A program made the translations under genes and the position numbers. Shown piece by piece: positions 57,455 through 64,000 of a DNA stretch of 64,000 nt. The notes beneath the pieces were generated by a model. That model had not been told where the DNA came from. It searched no databases and worked only from the letters and a program-made list of their open reading frames with translations. Each line of letters starts with the position of its first letter. Position 1 is the first letter of the stretch. This stretch comes from Virgisporangium ochraceum (GTDB lineage Bacteria > Actinomycetota > Actinomycetes > Mycobacteriales > Micromonosporaceae), in the NCBI RefSeq assembly GCF_016863655.1, contig NZ_BOPH01000038.1, forward strand, positions 1 through 64,000, read 5' to 3'.

Positions 57455-58274
57455 GGACCTGCACCGTCTGCTCGCCAGCACCCGGCGCGACGCCGACGCG
57501 GTCGTGCTCGCCCAGCCGTCGGCGCTGCGACGCGTCGGCACCCGGCGCGCCCGGACGCGCACCGGACTCGTGGCCGTGCTGGCCGTGGCCGTGCTGATCG
57601 GCGGGTCCGTGGTCGCCAACCGGTACACCACCCGGGCGGAGCCGCCGGTGATCACCCCGCCCGCCCCGGTGGTCTCCTCGCCGGCGCCGTCGGCGTCGCG
57701 GCTGGCGGTGACCTTCGAGGAGGACGCCTGCACGACCGACCTGTCCGCCTGCCGGGCACCCGGCCGCTGGTGGTTCGAGGAGAAGCTGCCCGCGCCGTGC
57801 GCGTCGACCACCCACGCGAGCGACGCGCAGATCGTCGCCCGACGGTCGCGCACCGTGGCCCCCGACCCGGCCGACCGGTCGCTCCGGTACGGCCAGACGC
57901 TCGTCCGGTACAGCGGCGACGGTGCGGGCCGGTACGTGTCCGAGGTCGAGTCGGCGCTGTCGCGCTGCCCCTCGGTCCGGAGACAGCTCGGCATCGACTC
58001 CCCGAGCACGATGTTCACGCTGCGTTACCAGAAGGTGTCGGCGGGGTCCTACCGGCCGGGCGTCGGCTCGCTGCTGCTGACGCGCGGCTACACCCTCTCC
58101 GGCCGGGACTTCACCCTACTCATGGTGGTCGCCCGGATCGGAGACGTCGTCGTGGTGGTCTCCGACATGGGACGGGACGAGCAACCGGCGTCCGGCACGA
58201 CCGTCACCATGGGGCAGGCCGCCTTCGACGCCGCCGTCGCGGCGTCGGTCCGGGAGGCCGAGACCTGGACGTGA
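57447..58274 (+). CDS. Membrane partner of the ECF sigma factor
   Basis: A 275-residue type II membrane protein: cytosolic basic N-terminus (MSEDLHRLLASTRRDADAVVLAQPSALRRVGTRR), one membrane helix (about 41-61), a Pro/Ser linker and an outer domain of about 200 residues with a few cysteines (ACTTDLSACRAPG and PAPCASTT). This gene order and layout are common for SigE-family sigma factors in actinomycetes. It lacks the zinc-binding HxxxCxxC of ZAS anti-sigma factors, so inhibition of the sigma factor is only inferred. GGGAGG is about 12 bases before ATG 57447. Confidence 0.72.
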   Translation: MSEDLHRLLASTRRDADAVVLAQPSALRRVGTRRARTRTGLVAVLAVAVLIGGSVVANRYTTRAEPPVITPPAPVVSSPAPSASRLAVTFEEDACTTDLSACRAPGRWWFEEKLPAPCASTTHASDAQIVARRSRTVAPDPADRSLRYGQTLVRYSGDGAGRYVSEVESALSRCPSVRRQLGIDSPSTMFTLRYQKVSAGSYRPGVGSLLLTRGYTLSGRDFTLLMVVARIGDVVVVVSDMGRDEQPASGTTVTMGQAAFDAAVAASVREAETWT

Positions 58275-58276
58275 TC

Positions 58277-58304
58277 ACCTCGGTAACAGGGCTGTAACCG
58301 AGGT
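58277..58304. terminator. Hairpin between the sigma partner and the GCS2-like gene
   Basis: ACCTCGGT (58277-58284) pairs with ACCGAGGT (58297-58304), 12-base loop, two bases after the stop. Short stem; it could also be an operator for the downstream operon. Confidence 0.5.
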
Positions 58305-58343
58305 CATGACTGCTTGAAAGGTCACCTGGGTAGGAAGAACCGG

Positions 58344-60866
58344 GTGAGCGACGGGTTGACGATCGGGGTCGAAGAGGAGTTTCACGTCGTCGACCTGGCT
58401 ACGAGAGAACTGGTGCCGCGCGGCGGGGACATCCTGAAGCGGCTTCCGGCCGAGACGTACGCGGCCGAGCTGCAGACCTCGGTGGTGGAGAGCAACAGCC
58501 GGGTGCACACGTCCCTCACCGACCTGCGCGCCGACCTCATCGCCCTGCGTAAGCGGGCCACCACCGTGGCCGAGGCGGCGGGACTGGGCATCGTGTCGGC
58601 CGGGTCGGTGCCGCTGGTCGACCTGGACGCGCTGCAGATCACCCCGACCTCCCGGTACCGCCGCATGCTCGACGACTACCAGATCCTGGCCCGTGAGCAG
58701 CTGATCTGCGGCATGCACACGCACGTCGGGGTCGCCGACCGCGACGCCGCCGTGGCCGTGGCGCACCGGGTGGTGCCCTGGATGCACCTCCTGCTCGCGC
58801 TGTCGACCAGCTCCCCGTACTGGATGGGGGAGGACAGCGGCTACGCCAGCGTGCGGGCGCTGGTCTGGCAGCGCTGGCCCACCGCGGGCGCCACCAGCGG
58901 CGCCACCACGGCCGCCGAGCACGACGCGCTCGTGGCCGACCTCATCGCGTCCGGGATCATCTCCGACCAGGCGATGGTCTACTTCGACATCCGGCCGTCG
59001 GCGGACAAACCGACCGTCGAGCTCCGGGTGGCCGACGCCTGCACCGAGGTCGACGACGCGGTGCTGATCGCCGGCCTGTTCCGGGCGATGGTCCGGCACT
59101 CGCTCGACCACCTGGACAAACCGGAGAAGAGTGTCAAACCGCCGCTGCTGCGGGCCGCGATGTGGCGGGCCGCCCGCTCCGGGCTCGACGGGGACCTCCT
59201 CGACCTGCCGAACTCGCCCAAGCCACTGCCGGCCCACCAGGCGCTGAACAACCTCGTCGGCGAGCTGCGTCCGTACCTGGAGGAGACCGGCGACCGCGAC
59301 ACCATCGACGACCTGCTCGCCGCCGCGCTGGCCCGGTCGGGCTCCGCGCACCGCCAGCGGCGCGAGTTCCACCGCCGCGGCCGGCTCACCGACGTGGTCG
59401 ACCTGCTCCTCGAGCGCACCCGTGGCACCGACTCGCTGACCACCGGTCCGGCCCGCTACGCCACGATGTCGGGCTACCGCCTCGACGGCGACGAGGTGTT
59501 CGGCGCGCCGCGCGAGGACTACCGTCCGCTGCTGGAGGTCTTCGAACGGATCGGCGCGGCCGGCCTGCGCAAGCGCGAGCAGGACCGCGACGAGGAGCAG
59601 CGCGCCCGCGGCGTGACGTTCACGGTCGGAGGCGACCCGGCCAGCCGGCTGTTCCCGTTCGACCTCGTTCCCCGTCTCATCGAGGCCGACGACTGGGCCG
59701 ACCTCACGCGCGGCCTCACCCAGCGCGCCCGCGCGCTCGACGCGCTGCTCCGCGACATCTACGGCGACCGGCAGGCGGTGGCCGACGGCATCCTGCCGTC
59801 GTGGGTCGTCGACAGCGCGCCGGGGCTCAGCCCGACCGGCGCGCTCGTGCCGCGTGGCGTCGTGCGGGCGCATCTCAGCGGCATGGACCTCGTACGCGAC
59901 GGTGCCGGCTGGTACGTGCTCGAGGACAACCTGCGGGTGCCGTCCGGAATGGGGTACGCCGTGCAGAACCGGCGGCTCACGCGGGCCGTGCTGCCCGAGC
60001 TGGGAACGCCGGAGAACCTGCTCGACGTCGACGCCGCGCCGGCGATGCTCCGCGAGACGCTCACCGCCGCCGCGCCACCGGCCGCCGGCGACACCCCCGG
60101 GGTCGCGGTGCTGAGCAGCGGACCGAGCGACTCCGCCTGGTTCGAGCACCGGCTGCTGGCCGAGGAGATGGGCGTTCCGCTGGTGCGCACCGGCGACCTG
60201 CTCGTCGACGACCGCGCCGTGTTCGTCATCAGGGACGGGACGCGCCGCCGCGTCGACGTGCTGTACCTGCGCGTCGACGAGGACCACCTGCTGCACTCGG
60301 CCGGCGCCGACGGGCGTCCCCTCGGACCCTCGCTCCTCGCGGCCGTGTACGCCGGAACCGTGACGCTCGCGAACGCGCTCGGCAACGGCATCGGCGACGA
60401 CAAGGCGATCTACGCGTACGTACCGGAGCTGATCGGCTACTACCTCGGCGAGCGGCCGCTGCTGGCGCAGGTGCCGACGTACCTGTGCGGGGTTCCGGAG
60501 CAGCGCGAAGAGGTGCTGAAGCGGCTGGAGACGTTGGTGTGCAAGCCGGTCGACGGGTACGGCGGCGACCGCGTGCTCATCGGTCCGCGGGCGTCGGAGG
60601 AGGAGCTGGCGGCCGTGCGGCGGCAGATCCAGTCGGCGCCGCACCGGTGGATCGCGCAGGAGCCCGTGGCCCTGTCGACGCATCCGGTGTTCGACGGCAC
60701 CGCGTTCGCGCCGCGGCACGTCGACCTGCGCGCGTTCGTCTACCTGACGGCGTCGTTCGCGCGCACCGCGCCGGCGGCCCTCACGCGGGTGGCGCCCGCC
60801 GGCAGCCTGATCGTCAACTCGTCGCGGGGCGGCGGCTCGAAGGACACCTGGCTGATGGAGGCCTGA
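58344..60866 (+). CDS. GCS2/YbdK-like carboxylate-amine ligase fused to a circularly permuted ATP-grasp domain
   Basis: 840 residues. Residues 1-370 are a glutamate-cysteine ligase 2 (YbdK-like) domain: GVEEEFHVVDLATREL, ELQTSVVESNSRVH, CGMHTHVGV and YFDIRPSADKPTVELRVADA. Residues 385-840 are a CP-ATP-grasp (DUF404/407/CP_ATPgrasp) region: GAPREDYRPLLEVFERIG, LEDNLRVPSGMGYAVQNR, VCKPVDGYGGDRVLIGP and NSSRGGGSKDTWL. Both halves form amide bonds with ATP. GTG 58344 is chosen from AGGAAG about seven bases upstream. With the amidotransferase behind it, it probably builds a short amidated peptide related to N-acetylglutaminylglutamine amide. This fusion is frequent in actinobacteria but uncharacterised. 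Confidence 0.88.
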   Translation: MSDGLTIGVEEEFHVVDLATRELVPRGGDILKRLPAETYAAELQTSVVESNSRVHTSLTDLRADLIALRKRATTVAEAAGLGIVSAGSVPLVDLDALQITPTSRYRRMLDDYQILAREQLICGMHTHVGVADRDAAVAVAHRVVPWMHLLLALSTSSPYWMGEDSGYASVRALVWQRWPTAGATSGATTAAEHDALVADLIASGIISDQAMVYFDIRPSADKPTVELRVADACTEVDDAVLIAGLFRAMVRHSLDHLDKPEKSVKPPLLRAAMWRAARSGLDGDLLDLPNSPKPLPAHQALNNLVGELRPYLEETGDRDTIDDLLAAALARSGSAHRQRREFHRRGRLTDVVDLLLERTRGTDSLTTGPARYATMSGYRLDGDEVFGAPREDYRPLLEVFERIGAAGLRKREQDRDEEQRARGVTFTVGGDPASRLFPFDLVPRLIEADDWADLTRGLTQRARALDALLRDIYGDRQAVADGILPSWVVDSAPGLSPTGALVPRGVVRAHLSGMDLVRDGAGWYVLEDNLRVPSGMGYAVQNRRLTRAVLPELGTPENLLDVDAAPAMLRETLTAAAPPAAGDTPGVAVLSSGPSDSAWFEHRLLAEEMGVPLVRTGDLLVDDRAVFVIRDGTRRRVDVLYLRVDEDHLLHSAGADGRPLGPSLLAAVYAGTVTLANALGNGIGDDKAIYAYVPELIGYYLGERPLLAQVPTYLCGVPEQREEVLKRLETLVCKPVDGYGGDRVLIGPRASEEELAAVRRQIQSAPHRWIAQEPVALSTHPVFDGTAFAPRHVDLRAFVYLTASFARTAPAALTRVAPAGSLIVNSSRGGGSKDTWLMEA

Positions 60867-60870
60867 ACAC

Positions 60871-62631
60871 ATGTGCGGTTTCGGAGGCGAGATCCGGTTC
60901 GACGGGCGGGCGCCCGACCAGGGGGCGGTGCGGCGGATGAGCCCGTGCCTCGACCCGCGCGGGCCCGATGGTCACGGGTTCTGGTCGAACGACCGCGCGG
61001 CGTTCGTCCACCACCGGCTGAAGATCATCGATTTGTCGGACGCGGGCACGCAGCCGATGACCGACACCGAGCTCGGCCTCACCATGGTGTTCAACGGCTG
61101 CATCTACAACTACAAGCAGCTGCGTTCACAGCTGCAGGACGACGGCTACCGCTTCGTGTCCACATCGGACACCGAGGTGATCATGAAGGCGTTCCACAAG
61201 TGGGGGCCGCGCTGCGTCGAGCGGTTCTACGGCATGTGGGCGTTCGTGATGATCGACCACCGGACCGGCACGGTGACGATGAGCCGCGACCGGCTCGGCA
61301 TCAAGCCCCTGTACCTGGCCGGGTCCGCCGGCCGGCTGCGGTTCGCGTCGAACCTCCAGTCGCTGCTGGCCGCCGGAGACGTCGACACGTCGATCGACAT
61401 GGTCGCGCTGCACCACTACATGTCGTTCCACTCCGTGGTGCCGCCGCCGCGCACCATCCTCACCGGGGTCCGCAAGCTGCCGCCGGCGACGATCCGCACC
61501 ATCACCCGTGACGGGGCGGTGACCGACGAGGTCTACTGGCGCTCGGTCCACACGCGCTCCGCGCTGTCCGTCGAGGACTGGCCGCAGGCCGTGCTGGAGC
61601 GGCTGCGCGTCGCCGTCGACCGCCGCACCGTCGCCGACGTGCCGGTGGGCGTGCTGCTGTCGGGCGGGCTCGACTCGAGCCTCATCGTGGCGCTGCTCGC
61701 CGAGGCGGGGCAGAGCGGGCTCACCACGTTCTCGATCGGGTTCGAGGCCAAGGCCGGCGAGGAGGGCGACGAGTTCCGCTACTCCGACCTCATCGCCGAC
61801 CGGTTCGGCACCGACCACCACCAGATCCGCATCAGCGCCGACCGGTTCATCCCGGCGGTGCACCGGGCGATCGACGCGATGAGCGAGCCGATGGTCAGCC
61901 ACGACTGCGTGGCGTTCTTCCTCCTCTCCGAGGAGGTGTCCCGGCACGTGAAGGTCGTCCAGTCGGGCCAGGGCGCCGACGAGGTCTTCGCCGGGTACTC
62001 CTGGTATCCGCCGCTGGCGTCCGTCCCCCGTGACGAGGCCCTCGCGACGTACCGGCGCGAGTTCTTCGACCGTCCACATGAAGACCTGGTCTCCCAGCTG
62101 GCGCCCGCGTGGTTGGCCGACCACGACGCGAGCCGGGCGTTCGTCGAGGCGCACTTCGCCGCGGCGGGCGCGGACACCGCGCTCGACGCGGCCCTGCGGC
62201 TCGACAGCAACGTGATGCTCGTCGACGACCCGGTGAAGCGGGTCGACAACATGACGATGGCGTTCGGGCTCGAGGCGCGGGTACCGTTCCTCGACCACGA
62301 GGTGGTCGAGCTGGCGGCCGCCTGCCCGCCCGGGCTGAAGCTCGCGGAGGGCGGCAAGGGCGTGCTGAAGGCCGCGTCGCGTGGCGTGGTGCCCGACGCG
62401 GTGATCGACCGGCCCAAGGGCTACTTCCCGGTGCCGGCGATCCGCCACCTCAGCGGCGAGCTGCTCGACGACGTGCGCGACGCGCTGCTGTCCAGCGACC
62501 GCGGCCTGTTCCGGCGCGAGTACGTCGACGAGCTTCTCTCCGACCCGAACAAGCACCGCACCACGCTCGACGCCAACGCGCTGTGGCAGCTGGGGCTGCT
62601 CGAACTGTGGCTGCGGCGCCGTGGTATCTGA
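60871..62631 (+). CDS. AsnB-like glutamine amidotransferase (N-acetylglutaminylglutamine amide type)
   Basis: A 586-residue two-domain enzyme. An N-terminal class II glutaminase starts with the catalytic Cys2 (MCGFGG), with NGCIYNY and GMWAFVMIDHRTGTVTMSRDRLGIKPLY. The synthetase domain has the PP-loop LLSGGLDSSL (about residue 264), TTFSIGF, and GQGADEVFAGYSWYP, the last closely resembling the AsnO/NAGGN amidotransferase group rather than ordinary asparagine synthetase. It starts four bases after the ligase stop. It would amidate the C-terminal carboxyl of the peptide made by the preceding enzyme. The product may be a compatible solute; evidence is by family and gene order. Confidence 0.87.
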   Translation: MCGFGGEIRFDGRAPDQGAVRRMSPCLDPRGPDGHGFWSNDRAAFVHHRLKIIDLSDAGTQPMTDTELGLTMVFNGCIYNYKQLRSQLQDDGYRFVSTSDTEVIMKAFHKWGPRCVERFYGMWAFVMIDHRTGTVTMSRDRLGIKPLYLAGSAGRLRFASNLQSLLAAGDVDTSIDMVALHHYMSFHSVVPPPRTILTGVRKLPPATIRTITRDGAVTDEVYWRSVHTRSALSVEDWPQAVLERLRVAVDRRTVADVPVGVLLSGGLDSSLIVALLAEAGQSGLTTFSIGFEAKAGEEGDEFRYSDLIADRFGTDHHQIRISADRFIPAVHRAIDAMSEPMVSHDCVAFFLLSEEVSRHVKVVQSGQGADEVFAGYSWYPPLASVPRDEALATYRREFFDRPHEDLVSQLAPAWLADHDASRAFVEAHFAAAGADTALDAALRLDSNVMLVDDPVKRVDNMTMAFGLEARVPFLDHEVVELAAACPPGLKLAEGGKGVLKAASRGVVPDAVIDRPKGYFPVPAIRHLSGELLDDVRDALLSSDRGLFRREYVDELLSDPNKHRTTLDANALWQLGLLELWLRRRGI

Positions 62632-62637
62632 TTGCTC

Positions 62638-64000
62638 GTGCAGTTCGACGAGCTGAGCAACGGGTCGTGGGGGCCGTCACCGTCCCCGGACGGCTCCCGC
62701 ATCGCGTACGTGTCCGACATCGGCGGTTCGCCGCAGGCCTACGTCACCGGGCCGTCGCTGCCGCCGGGCGTCGGCGGCCCGTCACCGTGGGCGGGCACGC
62801 TGCTGCCCACGGGGAAGGACCCGGTCACCGCCGTCCACTACTCGCCCGACGGCGAGTGGATCGCGTGCGAGATCGCCCCCGGCGGCGCGCCCCGCACCGA
62901 GCTGTGGCTGATCCGCCCCGACGGCACGGGGCTGCGGCAGGCCGGCGGGTTCGGCGCCACCACGATCCTGTCGGCGGGCTGGGTCGAGGTGCGCGGCTCG
63001 GTGCAGTTCGCGGTCACCGAGATCGGCGAGCTGTGGCGCGGGCTGCTCGTCAACCCGCGGTCGATGGCGCGTCAGCGGCTCACCCGCGGCGAGCTGGTCG
63101 CCGTGCTCGACGTCAGCCGCGACGGCGCGTTCGCCGCGGTGCGCGAAGGGCCGCGGGGCCGTCGTCGCGTGCGCGTCGTCGACCTCGACAGCGGCGTCGC
63201 GGGCCCGCTGTTCGAGGGGACCTACGACAGCAGCACCGAGCAGGCGGTGTTCTCGCCCGACGGGGCCTGGGTCTACGCCCGTACCGACTACGACAGCGAG
63301 TTCTCGCGGCTCATCGCCGTGCCGGTCACCGGCGACCACCCGGTACCCGGTGCCGAGCCGGTGGTGGTCGCCGAACGCGCCGACGCCGAGCTGGAGCACG
63401 TCGCGGTCTCCCGCGAGACGGGTCTGCTGGCGCTGCTGTGGAACGCGTCGGGACGCAGCGAGCTGACCCTGTTCGACCCGGTGACCCGCATCGAGCGCTG
63501 GGTGACCCCGCCGGCCGGCGACGTGCTGTCGGACCCCGAGTTCTCCCGCGACGGCCGGACGCTCGTGGTGTGCGCCGAGGGGCCGGGGGCGCGGCGGTCC
63601 CTCTACCGCGTGAACGTGGCGACCGCGCACACGTCGCCGGTGGTGCCGAGGCCGTCGTGGTCCCTGGTCGGCGCGCCGGAGCTGCACCACCTCGTCTCGG
63701 GCGACGGGCTGGCGCTGACCGGCTGGTTCTACCGGCCGGCTGGCGACCCGCCGTACCGCACCATGATCAGCCTGCACCCGGGTCCCGAGTCGCAGGAGCG
63801 GCCCGGCCACAACCCGATCTACCAGCAGCTCGCTGCCCGCGACATCGCCGTGTTCGCCCCGAACGTGCGCGGCTCCTCGGGGTACGGCCGCACGTTCGTC
63901 AACCTCGACAACCTGGCCGGCCGCCACGGCGCGATCGCCGACGTGGCCGCGTGCGCCGCCTACCTCGACGACGCCGGCCTGTGCTCCAGCCTGGGCGTGA
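62638..64000 (+). CDS. S9-like peptidase: beta-propeller plus alpha/beta-hydrolase (partial)
   Basis: The frame runs off the window. Propeller blades are visible (SPSPDGSRIAYVSD, HYSPDGEWIACEI, VFSPDGAWVYARTD and EFSRDGRTLVVCA), then the start of a prolyl-oligopeptidase-like catalytic domain (GLALTGWFYRP, MISLHPGPESQERPGHNP and APNVRGSSGYGRTFVNLDN). The catalytic Ser, Asp and His would be beyond 64000. Start is GTG 62638 or TTG 62632, just after the amidotransferase stop, so it belongs to the peptide operon. It probably hydrolyses or recycles the peptide, as such peptidases commonly follow NAGGN-type genes; that is inference. Confidence 0.8.
   Translation, partial: MQFDELSNGSWGPSPSPDGSRIAYVSDIGGSPQAYVTGPSLPPGVGGPSPWAGTLLPTGKDPVTAVHYSPDGEWIACEIAPGGAPRTELWLIRPDGTGLRQAGGFGATTILSAGWVEVRGSVQFAVTEIGELWRGLLVNPRSMARQRLTRGELVAVLDVSRDGAFAAVREGPRGRRRVRVVDLDSGVAGPLFEGTYDSSTEQAVFSPDGAWVYARTDYDSEFSRLIAVPVTGDHPVPGAEPVVVAERADAELEHVAVSRETGLLALLWNASGRSELTLFDPVTRIERWVTPPAGDVLSDPEFSRDGRTLVVCAEGPGARRSLYRVNVATAHTSPVVPRPSWSLVGAPELHHLVSGDGLALTGWFYRPAGDPPYRTMISLHPGPESQERPGHNPIYQQLAARDIAVFAPNVRGSSGYGRTFVNLDNLAGRHGAIADVAACAAYLDDAGLCSSLGV

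Overview
The window is high-G+C actinobacterial DNA with frequent GTG/TTG starts, ATGA/GTGA stop-start overlaps and several apparently leaderless promoters. A complete ESX (type VII) locus with eccB, eccC, eccD, eccE and mycP, YbaB-like proteins beside it, and repeated GTCCACTGTGGAC-type palindromes suggest a filamentous actinomycete, most likely of the Pseudonocardiales; this assignment is inference. I saw no rRNA, tRNA, CRISPR array or intact insertion sequence.

Layout. 1-86: end of a secreted CBM2 protein. 175-17940: ESX locus: mycP, two YbaB-like genes, two sets of WXG/PPE-like substrates, an Esx pair behind eccC, divergent eccD, eccE, eccB, and a proline-rich membrane protein. 17962-24432: an MFS transporter behind a 1769-residue kinase/ATPase/TPR/GAF/GAF/GGDEF signalling fusion. 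24555-31986: a truncated AbiEi-like gene, a LamG secreted protein, a ThuA/sugar-dehydrogenase/PKD/CBM protein with a TIM-barrel sugar isomerase partner, a 71-residue SepF-like protein and a membrane-anchored protein.

32041-about 49990 is an arsenic/metal resistance island with worn edges. On the left are a DUF2637 gene and a replication-relaxation remnant; on the right are a broken MMPL gene and a sigma-factor stub. The intact core holds four ArsR-type regulators (one fused to a phosphatase domain), two MerR regulators, an ArsP-type permease, two ArsC arsenate reductases, an aquaglyceroporin, an ArsO-like flavoprotein, an MFS exporter, a thioredoxin-like protein and an M28 peptidase. It also holds small proteins rich in adjacent cysteine pairs: a 77-residue protein with four CCG boxes, a CCG-tailed flavoprotein and a 20-residue peptide. 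The regulators and operators seen here suggest several metalloid-responsive transcription units. Two flavoprotein genes in the island are frameshifted, and a decayed second copy of the CCG-protein/peptidase junction lies at 46400-46620.

50039-56816 is a tightly overlapping six-gene operon: an OleA-like thiolase, a GT2 glycosyltransferase, an OleC-like AMP ligase, a BrkB/YihY-GT2 fusion, a P450 and an OleD-like NAD(P) reductase. This is the strongest candidate for an undescribed pathway, possibly a beta-lactone or olefin-type lipid that is glycosylated and oxidised. 56948-58274 is an ECF sigma factor with a membrane partner. 58344-64000 encodes a GCS2-like/ATP-grasp fusion, a glutamine amidotransferase and an S9-like peptidase, consistent with synthesis of an amidated small peptide similar to N-acetylglutaminylglutamine amide.
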